From: Phoronis australis
Lineage: Eukaryota > Phoronida > Phoronidae
Length of the DNA stretch: 64,000 bases
Reading direction: 5' to 3'
NCBI GenBank assembly: GCA_002633005.1
Contig: NMRA01000556.1
Span: forward strand, 13,945-77,944
Below the pieces are notes generated by a model, which worked only from the letters and a program-made list of their open reading frames with translations, was not told the DNA's origin and ran no database searches. Of this stretch, positions 1 through 11,342 are shown piece by piece (position 1 is the first letter of the stretch; each line of letters starts with the position of its first letter). The translations under genes were made by a program, and so were the position numbers.

Positions 1-460
1 GGGTCGGAGGTCGTGACCTTTTAAGAAAAGCCGGGCTATTTTTGTCAAATAATGCTTTTACTCAAAACCAATTGAAAACTTAAATATAATAGAAATAAAC
101 TGAATTTATAAATTAAGGTTTACCAACTATTATAGCATAAAACACGTTTTTTTTTCACGCTAAGCTTCGACCGGGAAATTATCGTCTGCTACAGTAGGTT
201 ACCACTGGTAACTGAATATAATTCTCAAGCCAAAGATCCTGACGACACGATACCCGCATTCAAACTGGAGATCGGTGATTTACAAGCAAGAGGACATGAG
301 AGAAATATTTCATTGAATTAAGATATCATTTTTATGGAAATTATGTGTCTTATTTTTCGTAGTGTATACGTACAGTACAATGTGGTTTGTTGAACGTGCG
401 ATTATTGCGCGTGCTCATTTAAGTATTCTATTTTTATTTTTCACTCTTGATGACGTCAGC

Positions 461-545
461 CGCTGCGTGGTGTAGCGGTTAAGGTCGGCGACCAGTAAAC
501 TCAACGTCCCGGCTTCGACTCCGTCCTCGGTTTCACGCCAAATCG
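461..545 (+). repeat. tRNA-derived SINE-like sequence or tRNA pseudogene
   Basis: The segment carries a near-perfect RNA polymerase III A box (TGGTGTAGCGGTTAAGG) and a B-box-like motif (GGCTTCGACTCC) about 35 bases later, the internal promoter layout of a tRNA gene. The predicted acceptor stem does not close cleanly and the B box differs from GGTTCGANTCC, so a working tRNA is unlikely. A tRNA-derived SINE head or old tRNA pseudogene fits best. Confidence 0.5.
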
Positions 546-1188
546 ATATCTCACTAGTGAGATAACTTTATGGGTTATTACACGGTTGTATCTGCCATTT
601 GACGCCAATATTGTGGTATAAAACACAATATGAACTTATTTTTGAGTACTGACTTGGGTTGTCATGGTCCCTGCACGAACATCCTCTCAAATCTCCCTTC
701 AATCCACACACACATCGCATGACGTGCACTTTACATGACGCACACGACACATGACGCACACGACACATGAGGCATACGTCACATGAAGCACACGTCAAAT
801 ATTTATAAATACCTGTCATAATATGTTCATTGATTATTCAATTATACAATTTACAAAAGTATATACGCAATATTTCCTTGATGTACAAGACACAAAGAGA
901 CAATTCAGTTTAACTTGAAAAACAAATTTTAAACATCTTTGCAAATAGTCTTGGCTAAGACCAGGTAAACAATCCTACAATTATAACACAGTGGAGAAGT
1001 TTATACTGTTATTGAACAACTTGCCCCTTAATTGAGTTGTAGAATGGAAAAGTGCATTTGGTCTTCATAGATTCTAAATTTCAACACAGAAAAATTGCAA
1101 TATTTCACAGAACAATAGTTGTTTACCAGTTTGCACATGAATCATTGAATTCAGTAAATAACTCTATTTCAAACAACTACTGGGCTTT

Positions 1189-1270
1189 AGGTGATTGTGT
1201 GGGGCTTAGTGGGATAAGTATCCGCTTCCTTTACTCAAAGTTGTGGGTTCGAGTCCCACTGGGACACACT
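1189..1270 (+). repeat. tRNA-derived SINE-like sequence
   Basis: A second tRNA-like block. The T arm is perfect (GTGGG, loop TTCGAGT, CCCAC) and contains the B box GGTTCGAGTCC. An A-box-like stretch (GGCTTAGTGGGATAAGTA) lies upstream. No convincing anticodon stem or acceptor stem is seen, so a SINE head is more likely than a functional tRNA. It differs in sequence from the copy near 0.5 kb. Confidence 0.5.
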
Positions 1271-1676
1271 GCTTGACCCTCCAGTCAGGTTTGTAGCTCC
1301 TCAGCACAATTTTAACTATATTGTAAAATGGTCCCTGAACGGCCCTGTGCACATCTGGTATAACATGAACCAGATCACCAGCAATTGTAATTTTAACTAC
1401 TGGACTTCCTGTCTTGAAACTTCTTCAAGTCGGCACTGAAGAGGACCTGGAAAACCAAAATGGGGAAAACGCTTAAAGCCATGTTGTGATTGATGATCTG
1501 TTTGCAGATAGAAATTCTGAGCTGTTTCCAGGGTGAAGGGATGATTCAACCACACAAACTCAAAATGGAATAAATCTTGTGGTCGGATCTCCAAATCGAA
1601 TGACAGGGTGTTGAAACACAAATCTACCCAATAGTTCCTTGTTCTAAGTTCCAATTACAGTACAGATAAGTAAGAT

Positions 1677-1728
1677 CTATATCCACACACCTGTCAGTAA
1701 GATTTTACTGACAGGTGTGTGGATATAG
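1677..1728. repeat. Perfect inverted repeat, 24-bp arms, 4-base loop
   Basis: Positions 1677-1700 and 1705-1728 are exact reverse complements, separated by GATT. The arms begin CTATATCC and end CAGTAA. It could be a tiny foldback element or a transcribed hairpin. No target-site duplication is obvious. Confidence 0.85.
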
Positions 1729-1763
1729 CCAAATATCTAGTAAAGAAGCCTGAATTTGATTTT

Positions 1764-1907
1764 TGACTATTTGCCAATATGTAATCAATTGAGTCACATG
1801 ACTATTTACAAATATGTTATCAATTGAGTCACATGACTATTTACCCATTAGTAATCAATTGGGTCGCATGACTATTTACCAATATGTTATTAATTGGGTC
1901 ACATGAC
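1764..1907. repeat. 35-bp tandem repeat, four copies
   Basis: Four head-to-tail copies of a unit beginning TGACTATTTACCAATATG and ending with AATTGAGTCACA, with a few substitutions between copies. The array lies directly upstream of a dispersed repeat (about 1.9-2.3 kb) and may be part of it. Confidence 0.8.
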
Positions 1908-2300
1908 ATGTCTTTTTAGTAAAATTTAGCAAAAATGAAAGGTATATGGATAGCAAAACAATAGTATCAGTAACATATCAAAGTTCATAGAAATTTTCAA
2001 GGTGAGATCTCGAAAATGCCATTACAGTTTTCTAAAATGTCGTTTCACTTTCGTTTTATTATATTTTTTATTTCTTTTTCATGAAAATCATAAAAGTCCT
2101 ATTTTTGATAGCCCCTCAAGCAAAAGAGAACATTTTGAAAACAATCTCTAACAGCATTCTGAGGAACAATGTATAAAACATAGTATCTCAAACTTTCATA
2201 AATTATGAATACGATCAGCTGTTTCTGATATGATGATCCAAGTTAGCCAACTTTTAACATTTTCTATGGTCCTTCATAATCTTAGAAGCCCGGGTTTCGT
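1900..2300 (+). repeat. Dispersed repeat family 1, copy at 1.9 kb
   Basis: This AT-rich block has recognisable relatives in the window near 25.4-25.6 kb, 27.6-28.0 kb (reverse orientation) and 57.8-58.05 kb. Shared landmarks in order are AAATTTAGCAAAAA, GAAAGG, TTTTTCATGAAAATCAT, GCTATCAAAAATA (reverse copy) and TCTATGGTCCTTCAT. No reading frame is conserved among the copies, so it is probably a non-autonomous element of unknown class. Confidence 0.6.
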
Positions 2301-2439
2301 CCAAAGAGTGAACTTTTGATTTAAACCACCATGTTGTTTTATGACACCTACTCAGTAGTATTAGACATTCGAGTTCTTGAGGTAAAATTCGACAACATAA
2401 AATTTCACTTGTTGGCCCTATTGGGTGCTAAATAAGCAA

Positions 2440-3260
2440 CGAATTATGATAATGATTCACCACAAGTGGTGTGCTTCTATGGTAGTTAATTAGTGACATA
2501 AAGATGGCCACCTGATAGACAGTGCAGAATATGTCAAACCAGTTCTCAGTAGTCGGACAGGCCCAAAAACTAAGATTCAGTCGTGCTATTGTCTGTAGGA
2601 ACATATCTGCCAATTTTCATGATCCCCTGAGCAGTTTTTGCACGTACAGAAGACGACAAAAATAATGAATATGGCCAACAGGTGATGCACAATATATCAA
2701 ACCTGTCTGAAAATAGAAAGGTGCCATTGTCTGTATAATAGAACCCTATTTTCCAACTATACGAAAAAAACGTCAAGGAATTCTGAAGACACAGAGGGTA
2801 ACATAAAAATAATAAATTGCCACTAGTGTGCACATCCGTTAAAAAGTTGTGGTCACCTGTTATCATATTCATAGGAAAAAATTGCCAAATCTCACAAAGA
2901 TCCCATCTCAGATGTCAGACCTGTCTGACAATATCAGCAACAACGCATTTCCCAATCTTCATAATAATCCTTCGAGTGATTTGGCGAATAGAGAGGCGGA
3001 CACCAAAATGGACACTGGCACAGTTTGAAATTGAAAAGGCGTCATCAGCTCTTTAATAAAAGTCCAAATTTCATAACAATCCATCAAGAAACTCCAAAGA
3101 ACCAGATGGAAGCATAAAAATTAAAATTACCACTAGGGGACACAGAGGTAGTCAAATTGGTTTGAAACTCATTATCCGTTGCAAGCCTTATAGAAACACG
3201 TCTGCCAAATCACAGTAAAATCTTACAAGGAGTGCAGGAGACACATCACCAGACGGTGGA
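2440..3260 (-). repeat. Degenerate CTAGTGG repeat family 2, reverse orientation
   Basis: Several diverged units recur here, each with a short motif complementary to CTAGTGG (for example CCACTAGGGG near 3.13 kb and CCACTAGTG near 2.82 kb) and an 'AAATTTCATAACAATCCATC' type segment. The reverse complement matches the array at 51.1-52.1 kb and sequence at 55.7-56.2 kb. No coding function is apparent. Confidence 0.5.
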
Positions 3261-3885
3261 TGTACAGAGAGATATGACGGCAAAACACATCAACATGGTG
3301 AGTGGATAAAAATTGCTCTTTGATTATTTACCAAATGCTTTACATAGATGCCCACAACTCTTCAAAACAATGTCTAACAGTGGCTGCCGTACACAGCTTG
3401 AACATGGAAAGGCATTTAATTTGGGGCTGAATATCCTTCATGGAAAACTGAGAAAACAAAATTTCAGTTGTCCGCCATATTGTGTCCTGAACCGATGAGA
3501 TTTTACCATAAGCAGCTTTACTATCATGTCTGTCACCAGTCATAAGTCAGTGCCCACTAAAATGTTTGACCACAAAGCCTGCAGCAGTAATACTGTATGT
3601 TCACAAAATAAAAAGAAATGACCTAATGCTTTATAACATGTGGAGTGGGTGATTAATAATCCACAGGATCTGTGATATCTTCTGATCTACTGAGCCACCT
3701 ATCTACGGGTTGTATCAAATCATCTCTTGAATACAATAAACCAAAGGTGTTGAGTCTTCGGGTGATTAGCATTCTGAAATGCATTAAAACTACTGGCCAT
3801 GACGAATCTTCCTGTCAAAAAGAAAACATTGGATTGAACACACCTTTTGACTATCGGACATTTGGATTATCATAGCATCACTTAC

Positions 3886-6800
3886 TGAATGAGCCCAACC
3901 TGCATACTCGCCCCATAGCTCACGGAAGTAGTCTCCTGGAAAGAAGGTAAGGAAATGAGTAATATCATGGGTAAACTTGAAATTATAGACGAAACAGGTC
4001 ACCAAGTTTTGATCACCCCCCGCATGGATTTGATCCTGGAACCCCCCACGATTGATGCTTAGTGCTCTGCAGGTGGGACTTAATCGCAATCCATAATTGG
4101 CACAGTATATATTTAGCTAGTAGTCACTGGCCTTGATGACAGTGGATGTCTTGCAAACAAAGGCCATAATTGGCACAGTATATATTTAGCTAGTAGTCAC
4201 TGGCTTTGATTTCAGTAAAAATCTTGCAAACAACAAACTTGGCCATTTGAGATATAATCACTAAAATGCAATCATGTGGAGAAATTCTTGCTTACACTGG
4301 TTACCACTAACAGTCCCTAAGCCCCAGAAAACTTTTACCACCTCTATTCATCACGCCCTGTGTACTGATGTAGATCTGAGCTAATGAAATGGAAGGTAAT
4401 AACTAGCACTACTTTCTTAACAATGGTGGTTCTTATTACACCCAAATTTGCACAGAGTTAAAGCCTGCAATATGGAGAGCACTCAGAGCAGTTTTAAGTT
4501 GGTACGTTGGTATGTAGTAGCCCTTGGCCTTGGAGGAGGTATTAAGTCTGCATAGTAGCTTAGAATTTTTGGATAGTTGAACATCATGTGTGTTGATGAG
4601 TGTGGTTCACACACAACAGGCCTTTGGGAATTGACATACAAATCAGTGAATGTAGTTTCCTTAGCCATAGGACTGACCCAGCTGACCTGACCCAGCTGAC
4701 CTGACCCAGCTGACCTGACCCAGCTGACCTGACCCAGCTGACCTGACCCAGCTGACCTGACCCAGCTGACCTATGTAAGTAAACACAGCTTAACAAAAAG
4801 TTTATGGTCCTAGGTGAGAAGACGATTGTTTCATTAATCCCTGCGGCCAAGCAAGGGGGGGTATGTAATATATCAGGGAGCATGATAGAATCATCAAATA
4901 ATGGCACAAACCATAATCAAGTTTGGGTGCATTAAGCTACGTGAGAAGTACTGAGCTTCTATGTTCAATTTTGTACTAAGGAGAAAACTTCTTAGACAAG
5001 TACTCTTTCATTTTCAAACACGTATTGCATTGCTGCAAATGTACAATAACCTTCATGTTTCTTAAATGAGAAAGTTGACAAAATAAAACAATAGTTTCCA
5101 CCACATTGTGTTGTAAATTGATGAGTTATTACGACATTTATCATAACTAAGCACAGTCTTTAGTCCCAAGCAACACCATCTTTGAAAACTACAGTTTGGG
5201 TTGACGTTTAAGGGTCGAGCACTCCGCTTGCATTCTTTAAGATGATGACTCAGCATTCCTAATAACTCATGATAAGAGAATGGACAGAAAGCAGTTCATT
5301 GTCCTCTTCAACAGCAATATTTACCATTGCTGCATTGATTAGTGTGAAATTACAGACATCAGCTCGACCTAACTCCGCAGCGCAGTGGGACTCTAAATCC
5401 AAAAAATTCTCATGTTCAGTGTACTAGTACCTTTACTGTATCATTTATGACCCCAAACAAATTGCCCCTTTGCTCAATAATCTCGCCAAACATCGATAAG
5501 ACCATATCCAGCCAAGGTATCCATATACAAAGTAGTTCCATGGAGTCCCCAGTAAGTCTTAGAAGCATGGTATATAACTGTCATGTGTTTTGTGATCCAG
5601 ACCAATAGGGGGCACCAAGACTAGACAACAGTCGAGGAAGATCCTATCGGATGTTCCCCGCTGCTAGTGCCTGGAACAGCAACTGATCAGAACAAAAAAA
5701 CAGTAGTAATGGATTAAAAAAGGCACACACCGATTTCCTTGTACACGGATGCTGTCAGCGTCTTATTCTGCTGCGTGCCAGATAGCCTGTAGTCCCTCTT
5801 GGCAATTTGCCAGACATGTGTGTCGACGGGTATCGCCCCTGGCTTGTCTAGTGACATCAGACATACACAGTCCGCTACCTGAAGTGACAAGACACGTGTC
5901 AATCTAGGAAGTAGTTCACAATCCATGACACGACAGTGGTTGAACCGACAGTAACACCGTGTTACAACAAAGAAACTAAACTCTTGATTCAGATCACTTC
6001 CTGCAACAAATTGGCCCCAATTTGTTGCTGCTTACTCAAATGAAAAATGATCTTTGACCCTGCAAAGCAGTGGCAGTATGTTGCTGCTCATTATACTGAT
6101 CTTCAGGAACATAATGACATCTTGTGACAAGTCAAATTGTAGAATCCGACTCGTCTCAAGCAAATCCATAATTTGACAATGCAAGTACAACTGATGTGCA
6201 CAAATTTTGGGATTGCCAACCATTTTGATCATGCAAGTTGTCGTAAGCTGCTCTTGAATTAGGGTGTGCAGGCATTTTGAGAAGTTTGAACCAATGCATG
6301 TTCACAGCAACATAGTACTTAGTAAATAACGGCAACCGCCGACATTCGCTCAGTGCGGCGTCCTTTGAACATGAATTAGCTACAAACACAAGCTAAACAA
6401 ATTTAACACGCACTTTTTCTAACCAGTTGTATTTTTGTAAGCCCCATATTTCGGCTCCATAACACAAGGTTGGGTAAACACTTTTATCAAATATCTCAAA
6501 AGCCACATGTACTTGAAAAATGGTCAAGCTTCTTCGTAGCTTGTCGAGTGTAATGGCGACCTTCATGGCTTGGGCTGACAGGGTCTGAGTAGCCATAGTC
6601 CACAACAACTTTGACATGAACACAACACCAAGATATGTTGTTACTTGAAACCACTTCACGATCATTTAAATTGCACGCACGCACATTATCAAGGCAGTGA
6701 ATACTTCCTTCATGTAAGACATCCATGAAAGAGTCCTCAATCATTTGAAATGAATAGTTTCAATTTTCACAAGTCAATCAAACAACGTTATGACAAAGCC

Positions 6801-9116
6801 TCCTCAAGTGTGAATGTTCATTGTAGCAAAGTTCACTGTTCAAAATCAACAGTTAATATTAGGAAATGTGCAATTTTGTGGCGGTTTAACAAGAGGAATA
6901 GGAAATTTTCCTCAAAGTTATGACTGTTAAAGCTCATAAACATACCTTAGCCCCGACACCACACAGTTTGATGAGTTCAGCGTGTGCTTCCTTATACGGC
7001 CTTTGACGCAGTGAGTGCAACCAGGCCTCACTGTGGTGATTCACGATATACAGTGCCGTCTGGTGGATGTATTTGGCTCTGTAGGGAAAGGAAATTACAA
7101 TACTTAGCCACGCTTGCAAAAAAAATAATGGGGTGAAACTACACTGGCTGTGTGATACAATGAAACTACACTGGCTGTGTGATACAATGAAACTACACTG
7201 GCTGTGTGATACAATGAAACTACACTGGCTGCGTGATACAATGACACTCCTTATGAAAAATTTGGTCAAATGTTCTCACATAACTATTTCTCAAAAATAA
7301 TCCAATCTGAGTCACCAAATACTAAAGTTGCGAAGTGTCTGAGAATATAAATCAATATCATGCTAGTCAGTCAATTATTTTAGGCTAGCTAAAACTCATT
7401 CAGCAGTTACCTTAAGTTTTAAGTCACTTTCATGAAAGCGTCGTATTCAATATCTGGCGTCAATATTAGAAAAGGTTTGGAATCATAGGCATTTGGGCCC
7501 AGGTACAAGACATTAAGCTCCTATGATGTATACATACCATAGACAGTGACATTAAGCCCCTACGATGTACACATACCATACACAGTGACATTAAGCCCCT
7601 ATGATATACACATACCATACACAATGACATTAAGCCCCTACGATGTATACATACCATAAACAATGACATTAAGCCCCTACGATGTATACATACCATACAC
7701 AATGACATTAAGCCCCTATGATGTATACATACCATACACAGTGACATTAAACCCCTACGATGTATACATACCATACACAATGAATTCTGCATTCACTATT
7801 TTGGTACAAGTCTAGCTGATCACTAGAGTCAACTTTACAAGCCTTTTTAAAAAGGTGGCGCATTCTGGTCAAATGGGATTTTAATGTTGTGTTGCAATTG
7901 AGTAAAACTATTTTTATGTTCCAGGGATATTTCCTTGTTTTTCTCAAACTACAATACAAAATATCCGGTAAGTCATTTCTACATTTCACCTTCAAAAATC
8001 AAGGTTAAGCACAAAAAGTGTTTTTAACAGTTTGCGGTTAAGTTTTGTCTTCAAGACAGTTGACTTTGGCTATTTCAGTGGGTTAGAATTGTTCTCCAGA
8101 ATAGAAAATCAGTATTTAGGCGTCCAAATGGACACACTGACTCAAATTTAGACACCTTGGCTAAGATGCCCTCTTCAGCACTTGACATCCATTGAAATAA
8201 ATATGCAAGTGAGTAAATATAATTGTCTCTTAACTTCCCTGGGAGCTTATTGGCAAGACTAGAATAAAAAAATGGTTTAGAAATGACGAAAGATACAAAA
8301 AACTTTATTGCAAAATCATGACCCCAAACTTCTAATAAACTGAATGGTGAAAACTGTTATGCTACAAAAACTGAACTAAACTGGGTAAAACCAGATGAAA
8401 AATTTGCTAGCAAAATTCTTACAAAATTTTTCCAATGTCTGATACATTACCTGTATCCAAACCCAAGCTGCCTCAACCTGTCCTCGACTCCATCTGCAGA
8501 TAGGGCCTCAACTGTTGGAAATGCATGGAACACCTGCCCATCCTGATCAAGTAACCTCTCACCATAAGACTGGCAAAGTTTCTCGACCATACCGCTGATA
8601 CGCGATATGTGATTGTTGGACGAGCATATGAATGAAAACAAGTTCTCTATGGGGTCTTGTCTGAGCATTCTGACACCCGTAAAGTCAGAGGCGACCGTTT
8701 TGAAGTGAGGGTCAACAGTGCTCCACTGACGGTACAATGAGTGAAGGCAGACATCTAGCTGAAAATAGTCTCGCAATATCGTCTCATAAACTGATGTGTT
8801 ATCTAAAGCTTCACATTTCAATTCTTGTTTTGAGACTTTAACACCTGCGTCTGATGTCGGTAGCTTAAATTTGCTACGTCGTTTCCTATTGGATATTTTT
8901 GTGGGCACCTTGTCGGAAGCCGAGTCTTGCTGAAGTGTGCTCTCGCACAGTTCTGGAAGCATTTCTGGTTGAATAAGAGCTTGTTTTGCGATTACGTGAT
9001 CACCAGTGACATCAGGTTCGAAGACTTGATAGAATATATGCGTGTCGTTTTGCTTAAGTTTCCAAAGTCTCCTTGCCAGAACACTGGTCCACACTCCAGG
9101 TGAAGCTTCCTTCCAC
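3886..9116 (-). CDS. OGG1: 8-oxoguanine DNA glycosylase (OGG1), partial; four exons read
   Basis: OGG1 is a bifunctional base-excision-repair enzyme that removes 8-oxoguanine opposite cytosine and nicks the abasic site, in nucleus and mitochondria. Exons on the minus strand are 9116-8451, 7078-6946, 5878-5731 and 3935-3886, all with AG/GT borders and matching phases (2, 0, 1, 0). Visible family landmarks are FSFICSSNNHISRI, the helix-hairpin-helix GVGAKVADC whose catalytic lysine codon is 6946-6948, IPVDTHVW with the essential aspartate at 5822-5824, and FRELWGEYAGWAHS near the C terminus. The first exon(s), with the N-terminal strands ending in the usual QSFRW, are not found and may lie in the assembly gap at 10.3-11.1 kb. 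The final exon after AGWAHS is also not found. The largest exon carries about 60 extra residues compared with the human enzyme, including the basic stretch NRKRRSKFK. Confidence 0.93.
4091..4236. repeat. 72-bp direct tandem duplication
   Basis: Two adjacent copies begin CATAATTGGCACAGTATATA, offset by about 72 bases. They lie in the OGG1 intron between the exons at 3.9 and 5.8 kb. Copies differ by a handful of bases. Confidence 0.8.
4672..4773. repeat. 14-bp minisatellite, about 7 copies
   Basis: Head-to-tail copies of CCCAGCTGACCTGA in an OGG1 intron, almost without variation. Each unit contains a CAGCTG E-box palindrome. Because 14 is not a multiple of three, all frames stay open on one strand without implying coding. 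Confidence 0.95.
7134..7241. repeat. 27-bp minisatellite, four copies
   Basis: Four copies of a unit starting TGAAACTACACTGGCTG, nearly identical, in the OGG1 intron just upstream of the exon at 6946-7078 in the direction of transcription. Confidence 0.95.
7508..7783. repeat. 39-bp minisatellite, seven copies
   Basis: Seven copies of a unit starting GACATTAAGCCCCTACGATG in the intron between OGG1 exons 7078-6946 and 9116-8451. The unit is 13 codons long, so the minus strand reads as a repeated 13-residue peptide containing MVCIHRRGL. It is bounded by intron sequence and is not joined by splice sites to OGG1, so it is treated as non-coding. Confidence 0.95.
8110..8290. repeat. Dispersed repeat family 3, copy at 8.1 kb
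   Basis: The pattern GACACACTGACTCAAATTTAGACACC, then CCTCTTCAGCACTT and finally CAAGACTAGAATAAAAAA resembles 23.45-23.70 kb and, for the tail only, 56.85-56.90 kb (CTATCCAGAATAAAAAA). It lies in an OGG1 intron. The class is unknown. Confidence 0.45.
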
Positions 9117-9242
9117 CTGAAATAAAAAATAACATCTTCAAGGGGGAAACTGGAAACGCACAAAAGTTTGGTAAACTTTTGAGCATTTTTATCAATGTAT
9201 TCCCTTTTTGAAAAAATAACACACATTTTAAATGTTATCCCA

Positions 9243-9384
9243 CATACATAGGCATACTACAGCTATATCCTATCGAGAATTCATTTCATCTGAGAATGTC
9301 CCAACGAGACCGAAGGTCGAGTTGGGTCATTCCTAGATGAAATGAATTCGAGATAGGATATCGCAGTAGTATTCCTATGTATTT
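9243..9384. mobile_element. Foldback (palindromic) MITE-like element
   Basis: Two arms of about 60 bases, starting ACATAGG(C/A)ATACTAC at either end, face each other across a centre reading GAGACCGAAGGTCGAG. The arms match with scattered differences. It lies just upstream of the largest OGG1 exon in transcription direction. No coding capacity; no clear target duplication. Confidence 0.7.
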
Positions 9385-9874
9385 GGTACAACCTATTTAT
9401 CCCATATATTTAGACTTATTTGCATCACTGTGCCAATACATAGTTGCCGTGTACTCCATTTTGTTGTTACCTGACGTCGTATGTATGCCAAGTACAGTAC
9501 CCATTGGGAACACTGCCCAAGCCGGTTAAGCGTTCAGACAATCTATGAAAGCGTTGAATAACCAGTAAAGTTTTATTTCACAATAAATTGACTAAAATTT
9601 TCAGTTTGTGAAATATACAAGTTAAAGCACTGAACCATTCAATAATAGATCAAAAGTTATTAGGAAACTTAGAAACAATCGATCCGGGAATATAGAAATT
9701 AAAACATTCCCTGAACCGAGTTGTGCAGCAACGTGTCGTTTTAGCTTTGATGAATTTCTTACTTTTCTTGGTCTATTTTCGTGTCTTAGCTTATGGACTG
9801 TAAATAGTTATAGAAATTAACATTTCCCCGTGTCGATCACAGCATTGGAACATAACTGTGGAAACTGTGCCGAC

Positions 9875-10087
9875 TGGCAGAACGTGATGTAAGGACTGTA
9901 TCGCATCAAGCAGATTTTACGCTACCACCGGCAGCGATGGAGAGTACGTTGAACACTGCGAGCAGATGATTGTCTCAGTAAAGAACACATACTCGTTATT
10001 AGGTCTTATGGTATATGGATTGGCTCTACTTTCCCATATTTCATAGTTCACAAAGTGACATATACAACATCCATATTGTCACATATA
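9875..10087 (+). repeat. 213-bp direct repeat, copy left of the assembly gap
   Basis: This block recurs essentially unchanged at 11130-11342, directly after the run of Ns. Downstream of the shared block the two copies diverge. It may be a collapsed or doubled assembly region, an allele pair, or a real repeat inserted twice. Confidence 0.9.
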
Positions 10088-10286
10088 CTGGGGAGCCCAA
10101 TGTTCGTCCGCCTAAGCATAAAACCGACTTGCTGTTGTACTCACCGAATTATTCCACTTCAAAGTTATGATCTGAATAGGATTCGATTTAACTCTCACAG
10201 ATATACCGCATTCATCGATTCGGAAGTTTTCTTTAATTTGTGCCGAGTTATTTCAAATGTGCACTGCCTTCGGCAGCCATTTTATT

Positions 10287-11129
10287 NNNNNNNNNNNNNN
10301 NNNNNNNNNNNNNNNNNNNNNNNNNNNNNNNNNNNNNNNNNNNNNNNNNNNNNNNNNNNNNNNNNNNNNNNNNNNNNNNNNNNNNNNNNNNNNNNNNNNN
10401 NNNNNNNNNNNNNNNNNNNNNNNNNNNNNNNNNNNNNNNNNNNNNNNNNNNNNNNNNNNNNNNNNNNNNNNNNNNNNNNNNNNNNNNNNNNNNNNNNNNN
10501 NNNNNNNNNNNNNNNNNNNNNNNNNNNNNNNNNNNNNNNNNNNNNNNNNNNNNNNNNNNNNNNNNNNNNNNNNNNNNNNNNNNNNNNNNNNNNNNNNNNN
10601 NNNNNNNNNNNNNNNNNNNNNNNNNNNNNNNNNNNNNNNNNNNNNNNNNNNNNNNNNNNNNNNNNNNNNNNNNNNNNNNNNNNNNNNNNNNNNNNNNNNN
10701 NNNNNNNNNNNNNNNNNNNNNNNNNNNNNNNNNNNNNNNNNNNNNNNNNNNNNNNNNNNNNNNNNNNNNNNNNNNNNNNNNNNNNNNNNNNNNNNNNNNN
10801 NNNNNNNNNNNNNNNNNNNNNNNNNNNNNNNNNNNNNNNNNNNNNNNNNNNNNNNNNNNNNNNNNNNNNNNNNNNNNNNNNNNNNNNNNNNNNNNNNNNN
10901 NNNNNNNNNNNNNNNNNNNNNNNNNNNNNNNNNNNNNNNNNNNNNNNNNNNNNNNNNNNNNNNNNNNNNNNNNNNNNNNNNNNNNNNNNNNNNNNNNNNN
11001 NNNNNNNNNNNNNNNNNNNNNNNNNNNNNNNNNNNNNNNNNNNNNNNNNNNNNNNNNNNNNNNNNNNNNNNNNNNNNNNNNNNNNNNNNNNNNNNNNNNN
11101 NNNNNNNNNNNNNNNNNNNNNNNNNNNNN
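10287..11129. other. Assembly gap (843 Ns)
   Basis: A run of Ns. Any reading frame through it is meaningless. The missing 5' coding exon(s) of OGG1 may lie here, since no match to its N-terminal strands is seen on either side. Confidence 0.99.
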
Positions 11130-11342
11130 TGGCAGAACGTGATGTAAGGACTGTATCGCATCAAGCAGATTTTACGCTACCACCGGCAGCGATGGAGAGT
11201 ACGTTGAACACTGCGAGCAGATGATTGTCTCAGTAAAGAACACATACTCGTTATTAGGTCTTATGGTATATGGATTGGCTCTACTTTCCCATATTTCATA
11301 GTTCACAAAGTGACATATACAACATCCATATTGTCACATATA
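11130..11342 (+). repeat. 213-bp direct repeat, copy right of the assembly gap
   Basis: It begins at the first base after the Ns (TGGCAGAACGTGATGTAAGG) and matches 9875-10087 to its end. That the copy starts exactly at the gap edge suggests a contig end. Confidence 0.9.

Noticed and set aside
4584-4907. 107-codon frame with a repetitive Gly/Ser/Val segment
   Set aside because: Produced by the 14-bp minisatellite; no conserved protein.
6393-6744. Minus-strand frames at 6.4-6.7 kb containing VYPTLCYGAEIWG
   Set aside because: The phrase resembles the tail of LINE polymerases (LLYGAEIWG), but it is confined to a few residues in an OGG1 intron; possibly a tiny LINE remnant, too short to call.
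7466-7792. 108-codon frame of 13-residue repeats on the minus strand
   Set aside because: It is the 39-bp minisatellite read in a frame that stays open because the unit is a multiple of three. It sits in an OGG1 intron with no splice support.
10055-11224. Long open frames across 10.05-11.22 kb on both strands
   Set aside because: They run through the N gap; only the few flanking codons are real and show no family resemblance.
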